From Archivesica marissinica (taxonomy: Eukaryota; Mollusca; Bivalvia; Venerida; Vesicomyidae): a stretch of 64,000 nucleotides of DNA. A program made the position numbers and the translations under genes. Within the stretch, counting starts at the first letter, position 1, and every line of letters starts with the position of its first letter. The stretch lies in the NCBI GenBank assembly GCA_014843695.1, contig CM026393.1, positions 3,132,615-3,196,614 on the forward strand, in the 5' to 3' direction. The notes under the pieces are model-generated. The model did no database searches. It had not been told where the DNA came from and saw only the letters and a list, made by a program, of their open reading frames with translations. This document shows, one piece after another, positions 38,226 to 49,261 of the stretch.

Positions 38226-38269
38226 CTCATGCATCATGCATATATTACCAATATGATACACAATAATTC

Positions 38270-38603
38270 CACACAATCCTACACATATAGCATACACACA
38301 TGGATTGTGTTATCGCAATAATTCCACACAATCCTGTACACATATAGCATACACACATGGATTGTGTTATCGCAATAATTCCACACAATCCTACACATAT
38401 AGCATACACACATGGATTGTGTTATCGCAATAATTCCACACAATCCTACACATATAGCATACACACATGGATTGTGTTATCGCAATAATTCCACACAATC
38501 CTGTACACATATAGCATACACACATGGATTGTGTTATCGCAATAATTCCACACAATCCTGTACACATATAGCATACACACATGGATTGTGTTATCGCATA
38601 AAC
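38270..38603. repeat. ~56-58-bp tandem repeat, 6 units
   Basis: The unit has ACACATATAGCATACACACA, then TGGATTGTGTTATCGCAATA and ATTCCACACAATCC. It shares AATTCCACACAATC with the 43-bp satellite and contains a 9-bp hairpin (GGATTGTGT / ACACAATCC). Confidence 0.95.
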
Positions 38604-40194
38604 ATATGAAATGTTTGAGTTGCTTCATTATTATAATTGATTAATATATAAATATACATGTACATTATTTTTAATTTTCGCTATCTATATAGACTCTAAA
38701 TGAGTGAACCATGTAATCTCACGTGCTATTTGTCTCATTAGTTTCAATTGTCAAATCAAATCAAATTTATTCACTCAGTGCATCATACATGATACAAACA
38801 TGAGGTACATATATAGTAATACGGTTTTAAACAGCGGTACATAGCAAATCTAATTTACAGAGAGCAAACAGAATAATGTTTCGTAAAACGTAATCATCTA
38901 TTGTTTACACTTTATTTAAATAATTTGACTAGATATATTTGTGTTGTCGTATTACAGATTGGTTTGATTTTTTTCCCAGTGCGAACAGTGCAGATCATAA
39001 TCAGACTCTTTTTGTCTGGTAATTTAAATTTCAGACCGTCAAAAACGGTGACATCTCTTGTTAAAAACACTGACCCTCTATCTTTTGTCCATGAATAATA
39101 GCGTTGGGCGGTTCATTCAAATAATGGTTTTGAAGAAAAGATTAAAATTTAATTGCAACTCCATTTGAATTTTGAAATCAGTATGTTGTGATGGAGAGAC
39201 CACCCAACGCTCAGCCGATATTACTTCTAATAGTTCGAGATCCCGTGTACTCAGTACCCGTGTATAAAAATAGATACGCTATGAGTTTTTAAAAAAATAT
39301 TTACTTCATGTGTATCTATTTCTATGTCAGCATTTGTGCTCATATAACTCATAATTCAAACGGAGGTCCTCCCCTCATACTTATGTTACACAATTAATCG
39401 TCAGGTAAACGGAAGCAAGGGCATAGGGGGTCTTTAATACACATGTCTAAGCTCAGATAGCATAACACAGTTTAAAATAAAATACAATTTCACTCGCCTT
39501 ATAATTCAAAAAGGGCGCTTTTCTATAAAAGGGTTGTCTGGGTGCCAGTCTGTCGATTTTTCACTTTTTAACTTCTGGCAAAATGACATGATCAGAAACT
39601 CAATACGGCCCAATTAATAGTCTCGGTGTTGAAATATATTTATTTGACTGACCAGGCAAAATATATCGACGCCTGTTCCCAGGCTAAGAAAATGACCGTA
39701 ACTGTCAGAAAAGGACAGAAAATGACGAACTTTTCTGAAGAAACGGGATCACATTGTTATGCTTAGTAACATTATGCAACACATTTAGAAAGCATTACGG
39801 AATTTACGGCGCTATGTCACATAATAGTATGCGACTAGCTATAAAATACATTAACCACTATTAAGAAAATGACTAGTTAAACACTATTTTTCACCATAAA
39901 AACATAATATAATTATGTTGCGTAAATTACATAATAACTTTATAGCCGAGTATATACGGACACCAAAAAGAAACGGTGCACTTTCCCTAGAGGTAAAATG
40001 TATATCCTTTAAGAAAATGATACACGCAAAGTTGTTATTAAAATGTGCGAAATATCGGGTAAATTAATGAATTCAATGTGTGAACAATTATTTTCTTCAC
40101 TCATGATAGTAAAATTCATAATTCTAAAATTTGTAATGAATAAAAAGTAACGCTCAATATAAAAGTGCACAGTTATTTTATGGTGTCAGTAGCC
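38604..40194. other. Non-coding stretch of ~1.6 kb
   Basis: No gene recognised. A 13-bp imperfect inverted repeat (AGCGTTGGGCGGT at 39100-39112; ACCACCCAACGCT at 39199-39211, one mismatch) encloses ~86 bp and may be a tiny foldback element. Confidence 0.5.
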
Positions 40195-40197
40195 TAT

Positions 40198-40408
40198 AGA
40201 TATCCGTGGTCCAGTGGTAGAGCGTCGGATTTGGAATCGATCAGTCCCGGGCTCGATACTCGGCCAGGCCACGTATGTCATTGAGCAAGGCACATCACAC
40301 ACATCGCTTAGTACTGGTTAACCACTTAGGTCGGCTAAGCCTGCCCAGGAAAACATGTCTACGTCTCCGCAAGGGGTTTGACATTAATGGAACATACATA
40401 CATACATA
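40198..40408 (+). mobile_element. SINE family C
   Basis: tRNA-like head ATCCGTGGTCCAGTGGTAGA with a B-box-like GGGCTCGATACTC. The body has AGTACTGGTTAACCACTTAG and GGCTAAGCCTGCCCAGGAAA, and the tail is an (ACAT)n run. A reversed fragment lies at 53158-53262. Confidence 0.8.
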
Positions 40409-40489
40409 GATATACACACGTATGTGCATGTTAATTCTTTGATTTATTTTCAGAACTTTTCCATATGTGTATTACTATTTCTCCAATAC

Positions 40490-40770
40490 CTCTACTGTTC
40501 ATGCTTAGCTTAATCATATGTTATTGCATTCATTCTATATATACAATGTACATAACAAAACAAACGAACAAGCCTGTATAATTGTGCATAGTATATACGA
40601 TTTATGTCATTGTTGTGCACAAGAATTGTCAATACATGTTGAAGCAAATGGGTTGGGCCACACGTTTTAACAACAGTAGTTACGGTCCTCCAAAATACTA
40701 CATTGTAACAAACAACGTGACTGAATATATGAGTTGTGCAAATACTAAAATTGATGAGTAGTTGTTAGGT
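40490..40770. repeat. Dispersed repeat, paired with 50445-50660
   Basis: GCATTCATTCTATATATACA, then GTACATAACAAAACAAACGA, and further right TTGAAGCAAATGGGTTGGGC and GTGACTGAATATATGAGT all recur in the same order at 50445-50660. Confidence 0.75.
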
Positions 40771-40771
40771 T

Positions 40772-41024
40772 TTAAACGTTATTTATTTTACAACGATTGC
40801 GAAGCAAGTTTTAACAACGTATATTAATCACTCTCGTTGGCGCGGATGAAAGCGTATATGTTGTCATTCGTGTGGGAGGAAACCGGAGTACCCGGAGAAA
40901 AACCACCTGTCCAATCTGATGACAACCATACCATCTCACATACTTCTCGGTCCGAGGATCGAACCCAGGTTGCATTGTTGAGAAGCGAGCGCGCTAACCA
41001 CTGCGCTAATCGGACAGCCGATTG
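40772..41024 (-). mobile_element. SINE family B
   Basis: Minus-strand copy with tail ACGTTATTTATTTTACAACG (plus-strand reading) on the left and head GCGCTAACCACTGCGCTAAT on the right. B-box reads GGGTTCGATCC on the minus strand. Confidence 0.9.
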
Positions 41025-41152
41025 GTGAGTACTACAGGGAAACAACTGTTCATGTAATAGATTGATTCGGATTCTGATCAGCTAGTGCTTGAATCTTTAA
41101 TAGACGTTACACTTTCCATTATAAGTCCTGCAACTTTAAAGTGAAACAAATG

Positions 41153-41438
41153 TTTGTGTTACGTTTATTTATCGTCGCTACCAGTTGCCCATATGAGCAA
41201 CGCCTCCTAAAGAGATTAATTATTTTAGATTTTTGGAGGATAGTGCAATGATACAGACAGAGACCCATTCCAGAGTCTCCTCTGGTTCTATTACGAGCAC
41301 GGTGTAAAGCACCGACACGAGACCTCGGTTTAACGTCCCATCTGCAAGACTGTTAATTGTATTAGGGTCAGACGGGGGATCGAGCCTACAATCCCTGGAT
41401 TATCAGTCCAGTGTGTTACCACTGGACTACAGATCCGT
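41153..41438 (-). mobile_element. SINE family A with ~8-bp target duplication
   Basis: Full-length minus-strand copy from tail TTACGTTTATTTATCGTCGC to head CCACTGGACTACAGATCCGT. AACAAATG flanks it at about 41145-41152 and 41440-41447. Confidence 0.88.
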
Positions 41439-41669
41439 CAACAAATGATTGCTCGCAGATTGTTTATGTACCTGTCAAATCCCTCAAAATGAAATGGTTT
41501 TCAAATTCGGTATATACGGTTCAACGAAGGTCTTTCATTTAACAGGGCGATTTCCACAGAAACATTCATTGAAAAACACAGTTAAACGTGCTATCCACGA
41601 CAAAAATAAATGTGACTGGAATTTAATTATACTAAATTATGATGGTTTGGCAACTTGTATTATGTGGTA

Positions 41670-42738
41670 CTCCTGTCGACACGACAGTACAGACATCAAG
41701 ACACCCATTGTGTGGTACACTTGTCGACCGTACATACATCAAAGCATCCTTTGTGTGGTACATTTGTCGACAGTACAGACATCAAAGCACCCATTGTGTG
41801 GTACTCTTGTCGACAGTACAGACATCAAAGCACCCATTGTGTGGTACACTTGTCGACAGTACAGACATCAAAGCATCCTTTGTGTGGTACATTTGTCGAC
41901 AGTACAGACATCAAAGCACCCATTGTGTGGTACACTTATCGACAGTACAGACATCAAAGCATCCATTGTGTGGTACACTTGTCGACAGTACAGACATCAA
42001 AGCACCCAGTGTGTGGTACACTTGTCGACAGTACAGACATCAAAGCATCCATTGTGTGGTACACTTGTCGACAGTACAGACATCAAATCATCCATTGTGT
42101 GATACACTTGTCGACAGTACAGACATCAAAGCACCCATTGTGTGGTACACTTGTCGACAGTACAGAAATCAAAGCATCCATTGTGTGGTACACTTGTCGA
42201 CAGTACAGACATCAAAGCATCCATTGTGTGGTACACTTGTCGACAGTACAGACATTAAAACACCCATTGTGTGGTACACTTGTCGACAGTACAGACATTA
42301 AAACACCCATTGTGTGGTACACTTGTCGACAGTACATACATCAAAAGTGGTACTCTTTTCGATAGTACAGACATCAAAACACCCATTGTGTTGTACACTT
42401 GTCGACAGTACAGACATCAAAATATTCATTGTGTGGTACACTTGTCGACAGTACAGACATCAAAACACCCATTGCGTGGTACCCTTGTCGACAGTACAGA
42501 CATCAAAACACCCATTGCGTGGTACTCTTGTCGACAGTACAGACATCAAAGCATCCATTGTGTGGTACACTTGTCGACAGTACAGACATCAAAGCATCCA
42601 TTGTGTGGTACACTTGTCGACAGTACAGACATTAAAACACCCATTGTGTGGTACCCTTGTCGACAGTACAGACATCAAAACACCCATTGCGTGGTACTCT
42701 TGTCGACAGTACAGACATCAAAACACCCATTGTGTATT
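41670..42738. repeat. 43-bp tandem repeat, ~25 units
   Basis: The unit has TGTGTGGTACACTTGTCGAC, then AGTACAGACATCAAAGCACC and CAT. Most units carry a GTCGAC (SalI) site. The sequence is unrelated to the 43-bp satellite at 27.8-38.2 kb. Period 43 moves the frame each unit, yet no stop occurs in several frames, so long ORFs appear by chance. Confidence 0.95.
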
Positions 42739-42939
42739 CGTATTTAAACTGCAATTCTGTGCGAGAAAATATTGTACAATATTTACAAAATGTAACCAAA
42801 TCATCTTTGACCAAGGTCTACATATTGTATTCTACATCCCAATTATTTATCTTTCTTCATATAAGTAAATATATTATTATAGTGACATGTGCATTGCAAT
42901 ACATACAAAGTGAATCTAGCACATCCAAGAGTTGCTGAT

Positions 42940-43034
42940 AAGGAAATCCCACCCGAGGGCTGACGATACGTGCAAAGAACGAAGCTCTGTCGAGTTCTTT
43001 GCACGCATCTTCGGCTCCAGGGTGGGATTTCCTT
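42940..43034. repeat. 95-bp compound foldback
   Basis: Outer arms AAGGAAATCCCACCC (42940-42954) and its exact complement (43020-43034), and inner arms GTGCAAAGAAC (42970-42980) and its exact complement (42994-43004), are nested. The linking parts (GAGGGCTGACGAT / ATCTTCGGCTCC) also pair weakly, so nearly the whole 95 bp can fold on itself. Confidence 0.9.
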
Positions 43035-43784
43035 AATTGTATCTATATGGAGGTGGTATATTTATTTTCTCACTGTTCTGATGCGTTTAATGCACTTGTT
43101 TCTTCTTTTTTGATGCACTTTACGAATTATGCCGGCCTATATACACGCATGAATGGCGTATGAATTTACTATAAAGTGATGAGGTCATTGGAATGTGACA
43201 ATTTACTCACTTGATGTTGATTGTCATTTAAAAGTAAACATCACGTACATTAAACAACACGTACAGATTAAGCTTAACGGTTTACTGTCTTTAATGTAAA
43301 CCTTTACATCCAACACGGGTAAAGATTAAACAAATATATGAATTTAACCATCATACTAAAAGGAACTAATAAATAACAATATTCAAAGGGAGGTCAGTCA
43401 CACTGTGATTAGAGGCGGGCTATTTATAAACAATGCAAGTGCATTGTGGGTCAATTGGTAATAACAGCAACAACAACAGCAACAATTCATTTATTGCATA
43501 AAACACACAATGTGCTTATAGCAAATACACACAATTCCAAGTAGACAGTCATGGATTTACAGAGAAGGGTTAACAACTAAAAATTATTTTAATTGTATAA
43601 AGATGTTATCTTCTTAACAAATTTGAAAAGTAAATAAATTTGGACAGTTTTAATAATAATGCCTTTGATTCGACTGTTAAAAGGTTGGTTATTTTTTGTA
43701 ATGTAAGCCAGGTATAGTAATATTTTTTTTAATATTTGTGTTTTATTAAATATTTGTGTACTATGAGGTATGTGCACAGCATTT
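43035..43784. other. Non-coding stretch
   Basis: No gene seen. 43460-43560 (CAACAACAACAGCAACAATT, TTATTGCATAAAACACACAA) resembles the AT-rich 3' end of LINE-type elements but carries no coding sequence. Confidence 0.4.
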
Positions 43785-43966
43785 TCAGTGCGTTGCCTTC
43801 CTTTGACCTTACCCACGCATGGCATTCCCTTAGCATTGGCAGTGTCTGGGCCTCCTTATACATGTATAGTGCGTTGCCTTCCTTTGACCTTACCCACGCA
43901 TGGCCTTCCCTTAGCATTGGCAGTGTCTGGCCCTCCTTATACATGTATAGTGCGTTGCGTTCCTTC
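43785..43966. repeat. ~81-bp tandem duplication (2.2 units)
   Basis: GTGCGTTGCCTTCCTTTGAC ... CTCCTTATACATGTATA occurs twice, plus a partial third unit. Confidence 0.9.
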
Positions 43967-44520
43967 AACTAGCCTTCATTGCCTCTATATTACTTTGTTA
44001 TTATCTGACCTCCCTTCGACGGTGATAGTACTTGGCTTTTCTTGACATTGACAGTTCCGAGCCTGCATTCTAACTTGACAGTGTATGACCTTCCTGTGAC
44101 CTTTGGTCTGTTCTTGCTTCGATTTTGAATATGCCTAAACTGCATTCAGCTTTGATATTGCTTGATTGTCAATTAACCATGATAGTGACTGACCTTCTGT
44201 CAACATTGAAAGTCATTTGACATTGACAGTGCCTGACCATCTTTCGATATAGAAAGTGCATGACCTTTCTTCGACCTTGTCCATGCCTGGTCTTTCTTTT
44301 ATATTGCCACACCTGACCTTCCTATGACCTTGATATTGTCTTGTATCGACATTGACAGTATATGTCTTCCTTCGACATTGATATTCCCTGGTCTCCATTT
44401 GACATTGACAGTATCTGTCTTCCTTCGACATTGATATTCCCTGACCTCTATTTGACATTGACAGTATCTGTCTTCCTTCGACATTGATATTCCCTGACCT
44501 CTATTTGACATTGACATTGC
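43967..44520. repeat. Diverged ~50-bp repeats of CTTCGACATTGA type
   Basis: From 43967 the text is built from variants of (T)TTCGACATTGA(C/T)AGT and TGACCTTC. The last part, 44360-44520, is a clear 53-bp tandem repeat with three units. Confidence 0.75.
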
Positions 44521-44639
44521 TTGACCTTTTGTCGTCTTCTTGAAACATGTTGTTACGTTCAAATATATGAATACAGTTTTTGACAGTTTTAGCATTGGAG
44601 CGAACATCAGATGATAAAGACAGATGTTTTTATAATAAT

Positions 44640-44876
44640 TATACTCACACGAAAAAGAAAGAAAGAGTGCGCTTGGTTAGGGAGAATATTTTATACTTAT
44701 ATATAGAAGCAATACATATGCAAATTTAGTATCGAAATGTATAAACATGTATTGGCTACACGATGTTGTACTTTTAATTGAAATTTGATAATTATCATAA
44801 CACTGTTTTACGTGTGAATATAAGTATAAAATTGTTCCTCTAACCAAGTGCACACTTTCTTTTTCGTGTGAGTATA
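44640..44876. mobile_element. 237-bp MITE-like element with long terminal inverted repeats
   Basis: The left end TATACTCACACGAAAAAGAA ... TTATACTTATAT (to ~44702) is mirrored by the right end ATATAAGTATAA ... TTTTTCGTGTGAGTATA (~44817-44876). Arms of ~58 bp differ at a few bases and a 4-bp GAAA insertion. TA at the ends fits a Tc1/mariner-type target duplication. No coding capacity. Confidence 0.85.
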
Positions 44877-44951
44877 GATATGAGATAGATGACCAAACAA
44901 ACTATGAATTGCTAGATTCCATCATTAAGGTTTTACACAGTTTTATTTCAG

Positions 44952-46450
44952 TATTTGGTACGTTCCAAACACTATACAAAGACGTGCTATATAAATAACA
45001 CATTTGGGGTGGTGGACATGCCATTATTGGTACGTTCCAAACATTATACAAAGAAGTGCTATATAAATAACACATTTGGGGTGGTGGACATGCCATTATT
45101 GGTACGTTCCAAACATTATACAAAGACGTGCTATATAAATAACACATTTGGGGTGGTGGACATGCCATTATTGGTACGTTCCAAACATTATACAAAGACG
45201 TGCTATATAAATAACACATTTGGGGTGGTGGACATGCCATTATTGGTACGTTACAAACACTATACAAAGACGTGCTATATAAATAACACATTTGGGGTGG
45301 TGGACATCATGTCATTATTGGTACGTTCCAAACATTATACAAAGAAGTGCTATATAAATAACACATTTGGGGTGGTGGACATCATGCCATTATTGGTACG
45401 TTCCAAACATTATACAAAGACGTGCTATATAAATAACACATTTGGGGTGGTGGACATCATGCCATTATTGGTACGTTCCAAACATTATACAAAGACGTGC
45501 TATATAAATAACACATTTGGGGTGGTGGACATCATGTCATTATTGGTACGTTCCAAACATTATACAAAGACGTGCTATATAAATAACACATTTGGGGTGG
45601 TGGACATCATGCCATTATTGGTACGTTCCAAACATTATACAAAGACGTGCTATATAAATAACACATTTGGGGTGGTGGACATGCCATTATTGGTACGTTC
45701 CAAACATTATACAAAGACGTGCTATATAAATAACACATTTGGGGTGGTGGACATGCCATTATTGGTACGTTCCAAACAGTATACAAAGACGTGCTATATA
45801 AATAACACATTTGGGGTGGTGGACATGCCATTATTGGTACGTTCCAAACATTATACAAAGACGTGCTATATAAATAACACATTTGGGGTGGTGGACATGC
45901 CATTATTGGTACGTTCCAAACATTATACAAAGACGTGCTATATAAATAACACATTTGGGGTGGTGGACATGCCATTATTGGTACGTTACAAACACTATAC
46001 AAAGACGTGCTATATAAATAACACATTTGGGGTGGTGGACATCATGTCATTATTGGTACGTTCCAAACATTATACAAAGACGTGCTATATAAATAACACA
46101 TTTGGGGTGGTGGACATCATGTCAGTATTGGTACGTTCCAAACATTATACAAAGACGTGCTATATAAATAACACATTTGGGGTGGTGGACATCATGTCAT
46201 TATTGGTACGTTCCAAACATTATACAAAGACGTGCTATATAAATAACACATTTGGGGTGGTGGACATCATGTCATTATTGGTATACGTTCCAAACATTAT
46301 ACAAAGACGTGCTATATAAATAACACATTTGGGGTGGTGGACATGTCATTATTGGTACGTTCCAAACATTATACAAAGACGTGCTATATAAATAACACAT
46401 TTGGGGTGGTGGACATCATGCCATTATTGGTACGTTCCAAACATCATGCC
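44952..46450. repeat. 72/75-bp tandem repeat, ~20 units
   Basis: The unit has TTGGTACGTTCCAAACATTA, TACAAAGACGTGCTATATAA and ATAACACATTTGGGGTGGTG, then GACAT(CAT)G(C/T)CATTA. The optional 3-bp insertion keeps one frame open for ~454 codons (24/25-residue period) until a 2-bp insertion near 46283. Each unit carries TATATAAATA. Not called coding because the opposite strand is open as well and the frame ends in repeat. Confidence 0.95.
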
Positions 46451-46459
46451 ATTATTGGT

Positions 46460-46845
46460 ACGAAGTACATGCAGCTCTTTGCTTTTTTCTATTTATAGTA
46501 ACTCATTTGCATATAAGGTAATATAACGTAGATCACGCGCGTGCGCGTTTATTGTTAGTCACCTGATGACGTATCGCGCAACTATCGAGCTCTGTGTACG
46601 AAGGCGTATCGGACGATCTAGTAACGGGCAGCTCTTTGCTTTTTTGGTATACGCGTCACTATTGATGACGTAGCGCTCAACTACCGAGCTCTTTGCTTTT
46701 TTTGGTATACGCGTCACTATATAGCCTATTGGTAATAGCTTTATAAATAGCGATCTCGTACCATTCTATAAATATAGACTACGAACCGATCCATAAATAA
46801 CTATTACGAACGCTTCTATATAAATAGAGACCGATTAGAACGGTC
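46460..46845 (+). promoter_or_regulatory. Promoter-like region with duplicated upstream modules and TATA box
   Basis: GCTCTTTGCTTTTTT occurs at about 46475, 46632 and 46690. A module with TGATGACGTA(T/G)CGC, CAACTA and CGAGCTCT occurs at about 46563 and 46657; it includes a CRE/ATF-like TGACGTA. A TATA box (TATATAAATAG, 46817-46827) lies 29 bp before an Inr match TCAGTCC (46846-46852). The promoter of an unseen mobile element would look the same. Confidence 0.5.
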
Positions 46846-46847
46846 TC

Positions 46848-47121
46848 AGTCCTCAAGCAGCTTCAACGAATATACGGGTAAGTTCATTATATTATTCGAG
46901 CTAGGCGTACGTTTTTATCGAGTAAGAAATCATAATTACAAACTTAACCTATGTACGAAAATGAATAATATATATCGTTACGTATACTTCCATAAAAACG
47001 CGATAAATTATTAATAATCAGTAATGTACGTTTTACAGGGCGATGGATTCCATCAGGAATGAGATATACGGAGCGATAAGTCGTAACAACTTGTTTCGCG
47101 ATCTAGCAATTTTGTAATAAA
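46848..47121 (+). other. Candidate short spliced transcription unit (24-codon ORF)
   Basis: Predicted start at the A of TCAGTCC (46848). A 30-nt first exon ends at CGG|GTAAGT (46877/46878). A 161-bp intron ends TTTTACAG at 47038. The second exon holds ATG at 47043 and a 24-codon ORF (starting MDSIRNEIYG) that stops at 47115-47117. An AATAAA overlaps the stop (47116-47121). All parts are in the right order and spacing, but each is short enough to arise by chance in AT-rich DNA. The product is unrecognised. It could also be the first exons of a gene that runs toward the assembly gap. Confidence 0.35.
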
Positions 47122-47792
47122 ATAATATTATCCATTCTATATGAGACGCTGGATGCAACGATTAATATAAATGTTCAAATTATAAAACCCGTCTGCGCGA
47201 ACGTATGTCTGGTGGTAATAGAGGTTAGTCATATAAATAACGCGTATATATCCGAATAAATCATATCGGTTAGTATGACGCATACTATCTCGTCTGTTCG
47301 ATACATCGGAATGAATGGGATATCCTGTCCGCTCGCATGTTTCTATGTTGACCCTAAATAACCTTATCCGGGAATGCGAGAAAAATCACCATCGCAGTAG
47401 GAACACAACATGACATCGTAGTAATTAATACGTTTATATACAGAGGTTGCTCTCACATGACAACTGAAGTGTTCCAAATTGAACAGGACGTAAACAACTA
47501 TAACTTAATCATCGGCTAATTGGTCTTAATTGATGCGATTTAGCGGCTTGTATAGCCTCAATGCGAACGAAATATTTATTTCCGTCTGCTTATCAACTCG
47601 AAGGTATTTTCCATGGAACATTATTAGACTCGTTTCAAGTTTGATTTATTTGACATCAAACCGCACGCTGTATCTCAGCGGGAGGTCGATTTTGTTAAAT
47701 GTCAAACACTCTTTTCGCTATCTAGCTAACATAAATTTGTAATTTCATCACCGGTTCAATAAAATAATCCAAGCGTTCATAAAATATTACGT
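47122..47792. other. Non-coding stretch; left copy of a diverged duplication
   Basis: No gene recognised. 47566-47745 (GAACGAAATATTTATT ... TTAAATGTCAAACACTC ... GCTAACATAAATTTGTA) resembles 48490-48790. Confidence 0.5.
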
Positions 47793-48043
47793 TAGTGTGT
47801 GTGCGTGTGTGCGTGCGTGCGTGCCTGCGTGCGCGTGTGTGTGTGTCTGTGCGCGTGCGTGTGCGTGTGTGTGTATGTGTGTGCGTGTGTGCGTGAGTGT
47901 GTGCCTGCGTGCGCGTGTGTGTGTCTGTGCGCGTGCGTGTGTGTGTGTATGTGTGTGCGTGTGTGCGCGTGTGTGCGTGCGTGCGTGAGTGCGTGAGTGC
48001 GTGAGTGCGCGCGTGCGCGCGTGTGTTCGCGAGCGTGGGTGTG
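47793..48043. repeat. (GT)n/(GCGT)n simple repeat
   Basis: Purine-pyrimidine alternating GTGTGCGT-type sequence over ~250 bp, a Z-DNA-prone tract. Frames through it are artefacts. Confidence 0.97.
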
Positions 48044-48146
48044 TGATAACAATGTAATATTTGGCAAGTTACTGATTCCCTCTATCAGGTTGTATGTTGT
48101 TTGCGGTTATTTTAAATAATGTATATCTATTTACTTTACCACACGC

Positions 48147-48284
48147 CCGTCTGTCTGTCCGTCCGTCCGTCCGACCGTCCGTCCGTCCGTCCGTCCGTCC
48201 GTCTGTCCGTCTGTCCATCCGTCTGGCCGTCCGTCTGTCCGTCTGTCTGTCTGTCTGTCTGTCTGTATGTCCGTATGTCTGTCC

Positions 48285-48339
<55 letters not shown>

Positions 48340-48340
48340 C
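48147..48340. repeat. (TCCG)n/(TCTG)n simple repeat
   Basis: The left half is mostly CCGT units and the right half mostly CTGT units, as expected from CpG decay or separate slippage. Confidence 0.97.
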
Positions 48341-49261
48341 TAACCTTTTATTCTAAAAAATCATGCGCAACTTATCAATATATCTGATAAGAACTAAAAA
48401 TGTCGTAGCTCCCATCTAATTTATACGCATATAGGATTAATTGCAACAGGAATAGCAGACGGAATGACTGGAAAATGAAATGTCAAAAATGAGAACGAAA
48501 TATTTATTACGCTATAAATCCCGACATGTCTGCTTATCAGGTCAAATTATTGGCCATACGGAGGAATTCCAGACAAAGTGAAAGCAGCATGGAGTCAGAC
48601 TGACACATTCATACAGTTAATTCTAAATAGCTCGCGTCGTTAATTATGTCCCAAATGCACATTACAATCTAAAGGTAATTAATTTCGAATTACTACAAAT
48701 CGACGCGGAAATCCGTAAATGTAATTAACAAATGTTAAATGTCAAATACTCGCTTCTCTATCGTGCTAACATTAATTTGTATCAACTATTTACATCCCCG
48801 ATGCTAATCACGTGATCGGTGCTACATCGCGCATCCTTTATTACGGTTGTAGAGAACATGCGTATGTGTCAATGTTGTTATCATAATACGCCTATCAGTT
48901 TCACGTGAAGCCTATTTTATGGTAATACATAGAATGTATATTTCAAACCAAACTATCAATATAGCCTATACATACATATGCAACACAGAGTTATAACACG
49001 CGTCGGTTTATACGAATAGCAGACGTAATGCCAACGAGTCCGACGCTACCCTTCATTTTGATCTATCGATATATCTATAATACTGATTATCTCCCTTTAA
49101 TCGTAAATACGTTTGAAGAAAAATGAACTTTAGAGGAAACTGGCCTTGTTTGGTATCGTCGGAAAGATCTCGAAGAGACAATGACGACGATTTCTTTCCT
49201 TTATTTATACGGCCAGTAGTTTTAGAGATAGCGCTTGATATATTATTAAATTATTAAAGAT
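48341..49261. other. Non-coding stretch before the gap
   Basis: No gene recognised. It includes the right copy of the 47566-47745 duplication (48490-48790). Confidence 0.5.

Noticed and set aside
39100..39211. Possible MITE bounded by AGCGTTGGGCGGT and its near complement
   Set aside because: The arms are only 13 bp with a mismatch and no target duplication is visible, so I note it but do not call an element.
40824..41045. ORFs containing AVRLAQWLARSLL (also at 63594-63785)
   Set aside because: They are translations of family B SINEs, found wherever the SINE lies.
41449..42868. Several overlapping ORFs of 150-236 codons
   Set aside because: They all run through the 43-bp GTCGAC-bearing array in all three frames and show no domain.
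44955..46319. A 454-codon open frame made of 24/25-residue repeats
   Set aside because: The 72/75-bp unit keeps it open, the opposite strand is open as well, and it starts and ends in repeat with no non-repeat coding sequence.
48094..48387. Ser/Val/Arg/Pro-rich and Cys/Val-rich ORFs near 47.8-48.4 kb
   Set aside because: They are translations of GT/GCGT and TCYG simple repeats.
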